64,000 bases of DNA from an uncultured Clostridia bacterium (GCA_934662505.1 CAKUKE010000005.1:62001-126000); one strand, 5' to 3'. Positions 45,937 through 55,350 are shown, numbered from the stretch's first letter. Notes: generated from the sequence alone by a model not told the origin. A program made the numbers and translations.

Positions 45937-46701
45937 TTATTCCGTTTTTCCGTGTCCGGCACGGCAGATCAGCGCAAAGCCCACGCCGCCCAGCACGTTG
46001 CCGAGGGTGACGCTGAGCAGGTTCTTCGCCATGCCCGCCGCCTGCCCCGCGCCGCACAGCAGCCCCATGGGCAGGTAAAACATGTTGGCCACGCAGTGCT
46101 CGAACCCGCACAGCACAAACAGCATGACGGGGAAGAAGATCACCGCGCACTTGTCCGCCCCGTTTTCCGCGCCTGCCGCCATCATGACCGCCGCGCAGAC
46201 CAGCACGTTGCACAAAACGCCCCGGCTCAGCGCCGGCAGGAAGCCAAGCGTCGCCTTGCTTTCCGCCGCGGACACAAAAAATGTGCCCAGCGCGCCGTTC
46301 ATCAGGTTCCCAAGGTCCGCCGCCCGGCAGACGACCGCCATGCACGCGGCGCCCGCCAGATTGCCCAGATACACCAGTCCCCAATTGCGCAGCATGCCGC
46401 CCGGCGAAATGTCCCGCTCCGCCAGCGCAATGACCATCAGGCTGTTGCCCGTAAACAATTCCGCACCGCAGCCCACCACCAGCATCAGCCCCGCCGGAAA
46501 AACCGCGGCGCCCGCCAGCCGTGCCAGCGAACCGTTCCCCGCGGCGGCCTGCGCCACGGCTGACCCGACCCCTGCCAGGCCGATCATCATCCCCGCCATA
46601 AAGGCCAGCAGCAGGCATCTGCCTGCGGGCAGGCGCGCCTTACGCGCGCCGACGGTGCGGAAAAGCTGAACCATTTGCGCCGGTGTTTTCATCATGGACA
46701 T
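45937..46701 (-). CDS. Formate/nitrite transporter (FNT) family channel
   Basis: 254 residues with six membrane segments. FNT signatures are FMAGMMIGLAGVGSAV, VGCGAELFTGNSL, NWGLVYLGNLAGA, GVLCNVLVCAAV and the His-containing FEHCVANMFYLPMG, whose central His is the conserved pore residue. The FNT family passes formate, nitrite or hydrosulfide; formate is likely in an anaerobe with fhs, but fhs is 40 kb away. The ATG at 46701 has GGGGGA close upstream. It has its own consensus promoter and is divergent from the ZIP gene. Confidence 0.93.
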   Translation of the reverse strand: MSMMKTPAQMVQLFRTVGARKARLPAGRCLLLAFMAGMMIGLAGVGSAVAQAAAGNGSLARLAGAAVFPAGLMLVVGCGAELFTGNSLMVIALAERDISPGGMLRNWGLVYLGNLAGAACMAVVCRAADLGNLMNGALGTFFVSAAESKATLGFLPALSRGVLCNVLVCAAVMMAAGAENGADKCAVIFFPVMLFVLCGFEHCVANMFYLPMGLLCGAGQAAGMAKNLLSVTLGNVLGGVGFALICRAGHGKTE

Positions 46702-46730
46702 TCCCCCGTTTCTTCCTTTGTATCCATTCT

Positions 46731-46759
46731 ATTGTACCGGGAGAAGGCATGTCTGTCAA
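46731..46759 (-). promoter_or_regulatory. Promoter of the FNT gene
   Basis: Minus strand TTGACA, 17-base spacer, TACAAT, 30 bases before the start. Confidence 0.88.
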
Positions 46760-46801
46760 TGGCGGCGCATATGCTGCGGCAAAGACACTGGAGGGATCTT
46801 G

Positions 46802-47479
46802 ATGCAAAACGCGCTGCTGATTGCTTTTTTATCCGGGGTGCTGGGCACCGGGGCGGGCGGAGCGCTGGGCGCGCTTTTCCCCCAAATGCGTCCCGGCATA
46901 TTCCGCCGGGCGGAGGCGGTCACAGCGGGTCTGATGCTGGCCGTGGTGTGCTTTGAAATGCTGCCGGAGGCCGTCGCCCTGCATACCCCGCTGGGGCTGT
47001 CCGGCATTTTTGCGGGCGTGGCGCTCATGGCCTGCCTGTCGCCCCTGACCGGGCGTCTTGGCGGGCTGGGCGGCAAGCTGGGCGCAGGGGTCGCCCTGCA
47101 CAACCTGCCTGAAGGCATGGCCATCGGCGCCGGGCTGACCGCCCCGGGGCTGACCGGGCTGCGCATCGCCCTGAGCATCGCCCTGCACGACGTGCCCGAG
47201 GGTGCGGCCATCGCCCTGCCCCTGCGGGCGGAAGGGAAACGCGTGCCCGCGGCCATCAGCGCGGCAACGCTGTCCGGTCTGCCCACGGTAGCGGGGGCGC
47301 TGGCGGGAATGCTGCTGGGCAGGGTGGGCGACGGGCTGATGAGCTTCTGTCTGGGGCTGGCCGGCGGCGCCATGCTGGAATTGACCTGCCGGGACATGCT
47401 GCCCGACTCCCGGAGCGACGGCAGCTGGCTGCTGGCAGGGCTGCTGCTGGGCGGCGGGGTGCGCCTGCTGCTGGGGTGA
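46802..47479 (+). CDS. ZIP family metal transporter
   Basis: 225 residues from the ATG at 46802, with GGAGGG 7 bases upstream; the longer frame lacks this. About eight membrane helices. Helices 4 and 5 carry the metal-binding motifs HNLPEGMAIG and HDVPEGAAIALP, the hallmark of ZIP proteins of the ZupT/GufA kind. It imports zinc or other divalent metals. No Zur-like operator was recognised in the 100-base divergent gap shared with the FNT gene. Confidence 0.92.
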   Translation: MQNALLIAFLSGVLGTGAGGALGALFPQMRPGIFRRAEAVTAGLMLAVVCFEMLPEAVALHTPLGLSGIFAGVALMACLSPLTGRLGGLGGKLGAGVALHNLPEGMAIGAGLTAPGLTGLRIALSIALHDVPEGAAIALPLRAEGKRVPAAISAATLSGLPTVAGALAGMLLGRVGDGLMSFCLGLAGGAMLELTCRDMLPDSRSDGSWLLAGLLLGGGVRLLLG

Positions 47480-47674
47480 CGGCGCGCTGCGCCCGAACGC
47501 CTCGCGCCAGCGGGCAGCATGTACCCGTTTCCCTCCCCGGCCGCATCCCCGTTCCACGCATCGCCCCGGCATGCAGACCTTTTTCCCTGTCCCCGTGCCC
47601 CCACAGCTTATTGCCCCAACCGGTATTGCTTTTCGCTTACAGATACAGCGCCGCGTATTCCACTGTCCGCATTG

Positions 47675-47820
47675 CCCCGGCAGGCAGGGCTTTCCGATCA
47701 GATTTTCTCAATTGCCCACCAGAAGGTCATCCCGGCAGGGAAGGCTTTTTCCCCGGCGGGAGCACAGGGGTTATCCGCCGGCAGGGTCGTCCCGGCAGGC
47801 AGGGCTTTTCCGCCGGCGTT
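47675..47820. repeat. Three dispersed copies of a 25-base GC-rich phrase
   Basis: CCCGGCAGGCAGGGCTTT and variants followed by CCG occur at about 47675, 47730 and 47790, in the gap between the ZIP gene and the DUF368 promoter. The rest of 47480-47836 has no gene. Confidence 0.6.
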
Positions 47821-47836
47821 CTTATGACATTCTTAT

Positions 47837-47865
47837 TTGACATCGGGGGGCGCATCTTTTATAAT
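47837..47865 (+). promoter_or_regulatory. Consensus promoter of the DUF368 gene
   Basis: TTGACA, 17-base spacer, TATAAT: a perfect sigma-A promoter, about 75 bases before the start. Confidence 0.93.
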
Positions 47866-47940
47866 AGGTTGCGTATGCTATGGGCGGCTGCGTTTTTCCG
47901 CCGCTCCACCCCTCTTTCAAAGAAAGGAACGATCCGTCCT

Positions 47941-48819
47941 ATGAAACAGACCCTGCTGGACATTCTGCGCGGTGTCGTCATCGGCATCGCCAACATCATC
48001 CCCGGCGTGAGCGGCGGCACCATGATGGTGTCCATGGGCATCTACGACACGCTCATTCACTGCGTGACGCACCTGTTCAGGCAGTTCAGGAAAAGCGTCG
48101 TCACCCTGCTGCCCTACATCATCGGCATGGCGCTGGCGCTGTTCGGCCTGAGCTTTATCATCACCGGCTGCCTTGAGAACTACCCCCTGCCCACCAGCTT
48201 CGCCTTCATCGGGCTCATTTTCGGCGGCATCCCGGCCATCTGGCAGGAGATGCGCCATGAGAAAAAGGGTGCAGCGGGCGCGGTGCTCTTTGTGCTGTTC
48301 TTCGGGCTGATCGTGTTCCTCCAGTGCATCAAGACGGAGAACGTCGCCGTCATTCATCTGGACTTTTTCACCGTGGTCAAGCTTTTATGTCTGGGCGCGC
48401 TGGCCAGCGCCACCATGGTCATTCCCGGTGTGAGCGGCAGCATGATCCTGATGATTCTGGGGTATTATCAGCCCGTGATAGGCGCGCTCAAGGCGCTGGC
48501 AACGGCCGTTGCCGGCGGTCAATGGGCGGCTGTGGGCGCCAATCTGGGCATTCTGCTGCCCTTCGGCATCGGCGTGGTGATCGGCATTTTCGCCATTGCC
48601 AAGCTCATCGAAGTGCTCCTGAAGCACTTCAAAGGCCCCACCTACTGCGCCATCATGGGGCTGGTCACCGCTTCCCCCATCGCCATTGTCATGTCCGCCG
48701 TGGAAAACGGCGCGGTCTTCACCCTCTGGCCTGTACTGGCCAGCGTGATCGCCTTCGCCGTCGGCTTCGCCGTGGCCTACTTCATGTCCCGTCTGGATCA
48801 GAAGGTACAGAAGCAGTAA
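47941..48819 (+). CDS. DUF368 membrane protein (PopT-type undecaprenyl phosphate translocase)
   Basis: 292 residues from the ATG at 47941, with AAAGGAAC upstream. About eight to nine membrane helices. The duplicated motif PGVSGGTMMVSMGIYD and PGVSGSMILMILGYY, one in each half, is typical of DUF368. Members of this family (PopT) have been shown to recycle undecaprenyl phosphate across the membrane for cell wall synthesis. Transcribed alone from a perfect promoter. The assignment to DUF368 is firm; the flippase role is by family. Confidence 0.9.
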   Translation: MKQTLLDILRGVVIGIANIIPGVSGGTMMVSMGIYDTLIHCVTHLFRQFRKSVVTLLPYIIGMALALFGLSFIITGCLENYPLPTSFAFIGLIFGGIPAIWQEMRHEKKGAAGAVLFVLFFGLIVFLQCIKTENVAVIHLDFFTVVKLLCLGALASATMVIPGVSGSMILMILGYYQPVIGALKALATAVAGGQWAAVGANLGILLPFGIGVVIGIFAIAKLIEVLLKHFKGPTYCAIMGLVTASPIAIVMSAVENGAVFTLWPVLASVIAFAVGFAVAYFMSRLDQKVQKQ

Positions 48820-48854
48820 CGTAACGAAAAAAACGAAAAAAAACATAAGAATTG

Positions 48855-49330
48855 CGGGGGAACCGGTCTGATGAGCGCCAAGCGCAGCGAGGCTGAGGGC
48901 AGAGCAATCTCTGGATTGCTGCCCGAAACCCGCGCTTCCGCTTTAGCGGAGCAGCGCGGGGCGAGAAAGCCAAAGAACGGTTCCCCCGCACCCCTTCCAA
49001 GAAAGCTGTGGAGGGGGGAAATAAAAAGGGAACCCTTACTTGCTTTCCCGCAAACAAAAAAGGAGGGCGCATGCTTGCTCCGGCAATGCAGCACGGGGCG
49101 AAAAATCAAAGAACGGTTCCCCCGCACCCCTTCCAAGAAAGCTGTGAAGGAATAAACAAAAAGGGAATCCCCTACTTGCTTCCCCGCAAACAAAAAAGGA
49201 GGGCGCATGTTTGCGCTGGCGGTGCAGCATGGGGTGAAAAGTCTAAGAATGTTCCCCCCGCCCTTTCAGAAAGGCTGTGGGAGGATGAAAAAGAAAAGCA
49301 CTCGCTTGCTGCCTTACGAGCAGAAGCGGG
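48855..49330. repeat. Direct tandem repeats of 136 bp, about 3 copies
   Basis: Units start at 48971, 49107 and 49243, exactly 136 bases apart, with a partial earlier unit from about 48855. Units 1 and 2 are nearly identical over CAAAGAACGGTTCCCCCGCA, CCCCTTCCAAGAAAGCTGTG and CAAACAAAAAAGGAGGGCGC; unit 3 is diverged. Each contains AGGAGGGCGCATG, which mimics a gene start, but the frames lack protein-like content. Confidence 0.85.
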
Positions 49331-49458
49331 TGCTGTGCAGTGAGTTCAGCAGTGTTGCGCGGGGCAAAACCGTCCTAATGCTGTCCACGTGCGCACGCTC
49401 CACGGTTGCAGGAATAAACAGCAGGCAGAAGGACACGGCTTTCTCTGAAAAGCGAATC

Positions 49459-49516
49459 AAAAGGCATACGCCGGCGCCGCCAAACTGAACGGCTGCAGCA
49501 TGCGCGTATGCCTTTT
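49459..49516. terminator. Long-loop terminator-like inverted repeat
   Basis: AAAAGGCATACGC pairs with GCGTATGCCTTTT across about 32 bases, with T-runs on both strands. It separates the two repeat blocks. Confidence 0.6.
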
Positions 49517-49529
49517 TTTATTTCTCGCC

Positions 49530-49727
49530 ACAGCTTTCTGGGGAGAGCGCGAGAGGGGGTTCTTTGGCTCACAAAGAACCTTCTCTCGCATTTGTCCCGT
49601 TCCGTTCCCCCAGCGTCGCAAACCCCTGCTCGCGGCGCAGACACATGCCCTTTTATTTTCCTCCCCCAGCTTTCTTGGGAGAGCGCGAGAGGGGGTTCTT
49701 TGGCTCACAAAGAACCCCCTCTCGCAT
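49530..49727. repeat. Two direct copies of an 18-bp hairpin element
   Basis: GCGAGAGGGGGTTCTTTG / CAAAGAACCCCCTCTCGC with a GCTCA loop occurs at 49685-49725 (perfect) and 49549-49589 (two mismatches), 136 bases apart, each preceded by CAGCTTTCT and GGGAGAGC. Read on the minus strand, CAAAGAAC and AAGAAAGCTG match the start of the 136-bp units at 48971, so the two blocks are inverted relatives. Confidence 0.8.
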
Positions 49728-49764
49728 TTTCTCTTTTTCTTTTTTCCCGCCTTCAGTTTCCCAT

Positions 49765-50184
49765 TCACGCCCCGCCCGCCAGCGCATCCAGCGCCCGGTC
49801 AATAACCTCCGCGCAGCGCCGGTAGTCCTCCATATCGCCGCCGAAGGGGTCGGACACCGACAGGGGCAGCGCGCCTATTCTGTCCGCCCATTGAGGAAAA
49901 CGCGCCCTGAGGGCGGCGGCATGTCCCTCCGTCAGGCCGTACACCCGACCCGCAGCCGCCACGTCCGCTTCCGTCACTCCGTGGGCAAAATGAGCGCTCA
50001 GGTCGCCGCCCCGTTCCGCCGCTGCCAACGCCGCGTATCGGGATGCAGGCTCCCCCTCCCGAACCGCCAGCCCGGCGCTGTCCGCCCGGCCGCCCCGCCG
50101 CCGCCAGAGCGCGGCTGCCATAGGACTGCGGCAGGTGTTGCCCGTACAGACAAAAAGCAGCCGCTTCTCCAAAATCCCCTTCAT
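49765..50184 (-). CDS. Low-molecular-weight phosphatase, probable protein-arginine phosphatase type
   Basis: 139 residues from the ATG at 50184, with GGGAGAAAAG upstream. The P-loop LLFVCTGNTCRSPMAA fits CX5R. Thr after GN (CTGNTCRS) is typical of the YwlE arginine phosphatase group; tyrosine phosphatases usually carry Ile or Leu there. The C-terminal LSVSDPFGGD supplies the general acid Asp. The arginine specificity is inferred, and no McsB kinase is in the window. It stands alone. Confidence 0.85.
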   Translation of the reverse strand: MKGILEKRLLFVCTGNTCRSPMAAALWRRRGGRADSAGLAVREGEPASRYAALAAAERGGDLSAHFAHGVTEADVAAAGRVYGLTEGHAAALRARFPQWADRIGALPLSVSDPFGGDMEDYRRCAEVIDRALDALAGGA

Positions 50185-50441
50185 GTCTTTTCTCCCTTTC
50201 CGGACGCAAAACCGTCCGGCACTCCCGCCCGCAGGACAAACGGCCATCCGGCGCCCATGCGCTGCTTCTTCCAAGCATCTGACCCACGTGGAAACGCAGC
50301 CCTTTCCCCTTCCCGCAGCGGGAAACCGTTCTGCAAAAGGCAGACCGCCGCACCTCGGCGACGCCCGCAGATGCGAACCCGGAGGACAGCCCATTCCGGG
50401 TGACCGCTTTTTTCGGCAGGTTCTCCTTTTTTCAATTAAAT
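50185..50441. other. Non-coding stretch between the phosphatase gene and the typA terminator
   Basis: No gene-like frame. The promoter of the phosphatase gene should be here, but no good boxes were seen. Confidence 0.4.
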
Positions 50442-50472
50442 CTGGCGCCGGACGGTACCCGTCCGGCGCCAG
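50442..50472 (-). terminator. Terminator of typA
   Basis: Perfect 14-bp stem CTGGCGCCGGACGG / CCGTCCGGCGCCAG with a 3-base loop, followed on the minus strand by ATTTAATT, about 60 bases after the stop. Confidence 0.75.
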
Positions 50473-50529
50473 CGTTTCATTCCGTTTCTTCCGCTCCGTT
50501 TTCCCGTCCGCCCTGCGGGCAGACCGCTG

Positions 50530-52368
50530 TCAGTCGTTGCCGTCCGCCAGCTTGGTACGGTTGGCGTTCTTGGCGCGCTGCTCGTGACTGAGCACCCGCT
50601 TGCGCATCCGCAGGGACTTGGGAGTGATCTCCAGCAGTTCGTCGTCGTCGATAAATTCCAGGCACTCCTCCAGCGTGAGGGGATGCACGGACACCAGCCG
50701 CAGGCTGTCCTCAGAGGCGGAGGCGTTGCGCATGTTGGTCACATGCTTGGCTTTGCACACGTTCACCACAATGTCGCCGGGACGGCTGCTTTCGCCGCAG
50801 ATCATGCCGGCGTACACCGGGGTCTGGCTGGAAATGAACAGGGTACCCCGCTCCTGCACGTAATACAGGGCGTACTGGGTGGTTTCACCCGTTTCATAGC
50901 AGATCAGCGCGCCCACATTGCGGTGGGGAATATCGCCCTTGTACTCTTCATAATGGTCGTACACGCAGCTCATCACGCCCTCGCCGCGGGTATCGGTCAT
51001 AAACTCGCTGCGGTAGCCGAACAGGCCGCGGGAGGGCACCATGAACTCCAGCCGCACCCGGTCGGAGCCGGACATGCTGTCCAGCGTACCCCGGCGGCGG
51101 CCGATTTTCTCGATCACCGCGCCGGCATAGGCCTGCGGCACATCGGCCACCATGCGTTCCACCGGCTCCATGCGCTTTCCATTTTCCACATGGTAGATGA
51201 CCTGAGGCTTGCTCACCTGAAACTCGTAGCCCTCCCGGCGCATGGTCTCAATGAGGATGGACAGGTGCAATTCGCCCCGGCCGCACACCTCAAAGCAGTC
51301 CGGCGTGGCGCCGTCCTTCACCCGGAGGGATACGTCGGTCTCGATCTCACGGTACAGCCGGTTGCGCAGGTGGCGGCTGGTCACATAGGTGCCCTCACGG
51401 CCTGCAAAGGGGCTGTCGTTCACCGAGAAGGTCATGGACACCGTCGGTTCGGTGATGGCCACAAAGGGCAGGGGTTCCACCCGGCCCGGGTCGCACACCG
51501 TATCGCCGATCTCGATATCCGGCAGACCCGTCAGCGCCACGATGTCGCCCATGGACACCTCGGCAGCCGGCACCCGCTTGAGCCCTTCGTACAGGGACAG
51601 ACCGGTCAGCCGCCAGGGCGGCGTCACCTTGTCGGACAGGGCGTTGCAGCGCACCACCATGGTGTTTTCCCGCAGGGTGCCCCGGGAAATGCGGCCGATG
51701 CCGATGCGTCCCACGTACTCGTTGTAATCGATGGTGGAAATGAGCACCTGCGCAGGGCCTTCCATGTCGCCCTCGGGGGCGGGGATATATTTGAGAATCG
51801 TTTCAAACAAGGGCTTCAGGTCGGTGCCGGGAGTCGCCAGATCCAGCGTGGCCGTGCCCTTCCGGGCGGAGGCGTACACGATGGGGCGATCCAGCGTTTC
51901 CGGGTCGGCGTCCAGCTCGATGAGCAGGTCCACGATCTCGTCCACCACTTCTTCGCAGCGGGCGTCGGGACGGTCCACCTTGTTCACCACGATGATGACG
52001 GGCAGCTTCAGCCCCAGCGCCTTCTGCAGAACGAACCGGGTCTGGGGCATGGGGCCTTCAAAGCTGTCCACCAGCAGCAGCACGCCGTCCACCATTTTGA
52101 GCACCCGCTCCACCTCGCCGCCGAAATCGGCGTGGCCGGGGGTATCCACAATGTTGATCTTCGTATTTTCCCAATGAACGGAGGTGTTCTTGGCCAGAAT
52201 GGTAATGCCCCGCTCCCGCTCCAGAGCGTTGGAGTCCATGACCCGGTCGGCTACCTGCTGGTTCTGGCGGAACACGCCGCCCTGCTTGAGCATCTGATCC
52301 ACCAGGGTGGTCTTGCCGTGGTCAACGTGGGCGATAATGGCAATGTTGCGAATGTCGTTGCGAACCAT
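50530..52368 (-). CDS. typA: Translational GTPase TypA/BipA
   Basis: 612 residues from the ATG at 52368, with GAGGAGA upstream; the longer frame to 52425 is not used. GTPase motifs: G1 [13 protein letters not shown]2 [13 protein letters not shown]3 DTPGHADF, G4 VNKVDRP, G5 [12 protein letters not shown]-like domains and the TypA-specific C-terminus ([32 protein letters not shown]) follow. It assists ribosome assembly and translation under stress. Monocistronic, with promoter 52433-52462 and terminator 50442-50472. Confidence 0.97.
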   Translation of the reverse strand: MVRNDIRNIAIIAHVDHGKTTLVDQMLKQGGVFRQNQQVADRVMDSNALERERGITILAKNTSVHWENTKINIVDTPGHADFGGEVERVLKMVDGVLLLVDSFEGPMPQTRFVLQKALGLKLPVIIVVNKVDRPDARCEEVVDEIVDLLIELDADPETLDRPIVYASARKGTATLDLATPGTDLKPLFETILKYIPAPEGDMEGPAQVLISTIDYNEYVGRIGIGRISRGTLRENTMVVRCNALSDKVTPPWRLTGLSLYEGLKRVPAAEVSMGDIVALTGLPDIEIGDTVCDPGRVEPLPFVAITEPTVSMTFSVNDSPFAGREGTYVTSRHLRNRLYREIETDVSLRVKDGATPDCFEVCGRGELHLSILIETMRREGYEFQVSKPQVIYHVENGKRMEPVERMVADVPQAYAGAVIEKIGRRRGTLDSMSGSDRVRLEFMVPSRGLFGYRSEFMTDTRGEGVMSCVYDHYEEYKGDIPHRNVGALICYETGETTQYALYYVQERGTLFISSQTPVYAGMICGESSRPGDIVVNVCKAKHVTNMRNASASEDSLRLVSVHPLTLEECLEFIDDDELLEITPKSLRMRKRVLSHEQRAKNANRTKLADGND

Positions 52369-52432
52369 GAAAGACGTCTCCTCTTTTTGACTGAAGGTGC
52401 GCTGGCGCTTGAAAAAGAACACCAAACAGTTT

Positions 52433-52462
52433 ATTTTACATCACCCGCCGCGGGTATGTCAA
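52433..52462 (-). promoter_or_regulatory. Promoter of typA
   Basis: Minus strand TTGACA, 18-base spacer, TAAAAT. Confidence 0.8.
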
Positions 52463-52623
52463 CTGCGCCGGTGAAAAAAGCGCCTGCAGCCGAACACTCC
52501 CACGCGCGGGGCAGCCGACCCGCACACGAAATTCCATCAAAATGGATCAATCGGCAGGAAAACGGTCGTTTCGCGGAGAATTTGTCGGTGATTGCACACA
52601 TTGCATACAGGAGGCCTTTCGCC

Positions 52624-54441
52624 ATGACCCGTCGATCTTTTCTGTGTTTCCTGCTCGTTCTCACGCTTCTTGCCGGCGTTTCGCCCACCGCTTCGGCAGA
52701 CTCCGCCGCCCTGACCGACGAGCAGGCGAACGCCATCGCCATGCTGAACTACATCACGGTGCTGACGCAGGACATCAACGCCTCCAAAAACAGCCGTTTG
52801 TACATGGAGGAAGCGTATTCCTCGCTGGTGAACAACACCTACCCCAACGCCGTGGACAGCAGGACGCTGAGCCAGCTGACCGGCCTGCTGGACACCATGG
52901 AGGGCTACCGGATGGTCGCGGTCAAGCGGGAGCGGCTGCGGTACATTTATGAACAGAATCAGGCGGAAGGCATTCGTTCCCTGCTGCCGAATCCGCTGAA
53001 TCTGCTAAGCCTTATTGAAGCCAATGGCTTGAAAAAGATCGCCGCTTCCATCGCGAATATGGCGATCGATTCGATCACCAGCTATATGGTTTATACTTCC
53101 AAAAAGGACTTGCAGTATCTGGAGGACGGCTGGGCGCTGGACGACGAGGAAGCGGCGGTGCTGCACGCGAGCCGCAAGAGCGCCTTCGCCTACATGGTCA
53201 GCATGGTGGGCTCCTACGACCTGCCCGGCGACCTGACGCTGACGGAGAGCAGCGTGGAGGAATTCGTCAAATGGAAAAACACCGCCAACGTCGTCAGCCG
53301 CCTGCAGTTTTTAGAGTCCAACCGCGCCGTCTATCAGTCCTACGGCGGCTACTGGCTGCTGCTGGCGCAAAGCTATTATGACAACGGCGACTACGCCGGG
53401 TGTCTGGACGCCGTCCGCACCTATGAAGGCATGCACACCCGCATTTTCCGCAAGGATTACGAGCTGGCGAAGGTGCTGCCGGCCGCCATTTCCGCCGCGG
53501 AAATGGTCTGCAGCGGCGCGGAATATGCCGCCGTCGCCGCGCGCTACGCCCAGCTGCTGCTGGACAACACGGATCTTGGAGACTGGGCGCTGCGGTACTA
53601 CGCCGCGCAGGTATACATCGATCTGGCTGTGCAGACCCGGGACAGAAGCCACCTGAAAACGGCCTATGACATCATTCTGGACAACGTGAACGATCTGGTG
53701 GGCGAGCAGCAGCATCTGAACGCTGCCTACCTTGCCCCCGTACAGAAAACCACGGTGCCCAAGGACGCCTCCAAAGGCGAGAAAAAGCAGATCGAAGACG
53801 CCAACCGTGCGCTGGAGGAGACCCGCAAAACGGAACTGCCGCCCGTGTGCGAACCCCTGCGGCTGAACTGCGACCTGCTGTTCATGCTGGCGAACGAGCT
53901 GAAGATTTCGGAAAGCGACCGGCAGAAGGTGGACGGTATCCTGCACCCCAGCGGCGCGCCGATCTTCCTGACGGAGGCGCTGGACGACCAGTACTGGTTC
54001 CTGCATGACGCCGCCCGGCATACGGCGGACGCGGACATCGAATTCGGCGGGACGGCCGTCATTCTGCCCGTCGTGTGCTGCTCCGACGATGCGGAGATCA
54101 CCGTATCCGTGCAGGAAGCGGACGCAGAGGCGCCGGTGGTGCTGACGGACTGGGCGGTGCAGTCCGTGGAGCGGGTGACCGAGGGCAGCGTGTCCACCTA
54201 CCGCGCCGTTTACACCAGCGAGGCCGCCCGTCATCACGACTGGCAGCCGGGCGCGTCCATTCAGCTGGACGTGCAGCCCAAGGCGGACGCCGCCCTCCCG
54301 GTCTACCACCTTGAATTCACCACCGAGGGCACCAAGAAGGAATGGTACGACTACCTGAAGATCTGGGAGGGGCACAAGAACAACTGGTACGACTACGCCA
54401 AGGTCTGGGAAAACAGCGTGGTGTTCGAGCAGGTGAAGTAA
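52624..54441 (+). CDS. Exported protein of unknown function, 605 residues
   Basis: ATG at 52624 with AGGAGG 9-10 bases upstream. The signal peptide (MTRRSFLCFLLVLTLLAGVS to about residue 25, cut near TASA) is followed by a mostly helical body that resembles TPR-like pairs (GGYWLLLAQSYYDNGDYAGC, YAAQVYIDLAVQTRD). A short charged linker (KDASKGEKKQIEDANRALEE) leads to a beta-rich C-terminus (EITVSVQEADAEAPVVLTDW) and an aromatic end (EWYDYLKIWEGHKNNWYDYA in part). I do not recognise a family. It is immediately followed, with no gap, by the next exported protein, so the two form an operon. Confidence 0.8.
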   Translation: MTRRSFLCFLLVLTLLAGVSPTASADSAALTDEQANAIAMLNYITVLTQDINASKNSRLYMEEAYSSLVNNTYPNAVDSRTLSQLTGLLDTMEGYRMVAVKRERLRYIYEQNQAEGIRSLLPNPLNLLSLIEANGLKKIAASIANMAIDSITSYMVYTSKKDLQYLEDGWALDDEEAAVLHASRKSAFAYMVSMVGSYDLPGDLTLTESSVEEFVKWKNTANVVSRLQFLESNRAVYQSYGGYWLLLAQSYYDNGDYAGCLDAVRTYEGMHTRIFRKDYELAKVLPAAISAAEMVCSGAEYAAVAARYAQLLLDNTDLGDWALRYYAAQVYIDLAVQTRDRSHLKTAYDIILDNVNDLVGEQQHLNAAYLAPVQKTTVPKDASKGEKKQIEDANRALEETRKTELPPVCEPLRLNCDLLFMLANELKISESDRQKVDGILHPSGAPIFLTEALDDQYWFLHDAARHTADADIEFGGTAVILPVVCCSDDAEITVSVQEADAEAPVVLTDWAVQSVERVTEGSVSTYRAVYTSEAARHHDWQPGASIQLDVQPKADAALPVYHLEFTTEGTKKEWYDYLKIWEGHKNNWYDYAKVWENSVVFEQVK

Positions 54442-55317
54442 ATGAGAAGGCGGATCATGGCGCTGCTGGCTGCGGCGGTCATACTGCTGACCGTCGCTCT
54501 GCCAGCGCGGGCGCACGACCGGAAAGAACATGACGCTGATCTGGAATATGTTCTGTTTGACAAAAAAGATAAATACAGGGAAGCACACCCGAAAGTTGCC
54601 GACATGCTCAAGGCGTTGGAGGATGCGGTCTACCTTACGGTCGACCAGTACAACGGGCAAGGTTCGGAACAGCTTGAGTTTTTAAAAAGCATGGGTGTAA
54701 AGGGTTTGCCAGACTCCGTTGATGAATTTAATTTTTCCAGCAATCACACGCACCGGCGTTATACGCATAAAGGCTGGGACTTTGAATACCCTGAGCAATC
54801 TCATTGGTCAATCCATAAAAGCATTTTAATCAACACGGTTCAAAGAATACTCTTTGAAAACGAAAAACAGCCGTTGTCCTGGCTTCCCTGGCTGTCCGAA
54901 ATCCTCTACGGCACGTCTGAAGACCCTAAACAGCGGGACAGCTTTTGTGCATTGCTCTATTATGTTCATATTCTGGGCGATCACATTGCAGCTGAAAAAT
55001 ACACGCAGCTGGCCGATATTGCTCCACTCGTCCGTCCCAACGACAAACAGAATCCGGGGCTCATCCCGGAATTGCAGAAGCACTTAGACATCCTGTTTGC
55101 CTCGCAGCAGTTTTCTTATACTTATGGTGCTTTGAAAGGTGAACTGGATGCTTTGAACGCAAAGGCAGAAAAGCTGGTTTCTTCTACGGGAGGCATCAAC
55201 ACCGACGAGAAGTTCAGCCAGTATCATCAGCTTGCCGAAGACTTAAAAGAGCTCCTGTCATATTACCTCCATACGTTGTTGATGAACGAACCCTTCTTCG
55301 CCGACCATTTCAAATAA
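54442..55317 (+). CDS. Exported protein of unknown function with His-rich motifs
   Basis: 291 residues. The ATG directly follows the stop of the previous gene, and AGGTGA inside that gene's end serves as the ribosome binding site. Signal peptide MRRRIMALLAAAVILLTVAL, cut near ARA. Notable motifs are NHTHRRYTHKGWDF, SHWSIHKS and YYVHILGDHIAAEKY. The clustered His/Asp, especially HILGDH, recalls the zinc ligands of P1 nuclease and phospholipase C helices, but I cannot confirm that family. From about residue 25 the codon use is clearly more AT-rich than in the gene before it, so the body may have been acquired separately. A strong terminator follows. Confidence 0.78.
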   Translation: MRRRIMALLAAAVILLTVALPARAHDRKEHDADLEYVLFDKKDKYREAHPKVADMLKALEDAVYLTVDQYNGQGSEQLEFLKSMGVKGLPDSVDEFNFSSNHTHRRYTHKGWDFEYPEQSHWSIHKSILINTVQRILFENEKQPLSWLPWLSEILYGTSEDPKQRDSFCALLYYVHILGDHIAAEKYTQLADIAPLVRPNDKQNPGLIPELQKHLDILFASQQFSYTYGALKGELDALNAKAEKLVSSTGGINTDEKFSQYHQLAEDLKELLSYYLHTLLMNEPFFADHFK

Positions 55318-55350
55318 GCCCCGATACAGCCGCCTCCTGAAGATACAAAA

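Noticed and set aside
49008..49343. 111-codon gene in the 136-bp repeats
   Set aside because: The frame only survives because the repeats lack stops; the residues differ between units and show no codon bias, despite a good ribosome binding site.
50584..52620. Plus-strand extension of the exported protein through the typA region
   Set aside because: The part before 52624 is antisense to typA; a signal peptide and ribosome binding site fix the start at 52624.
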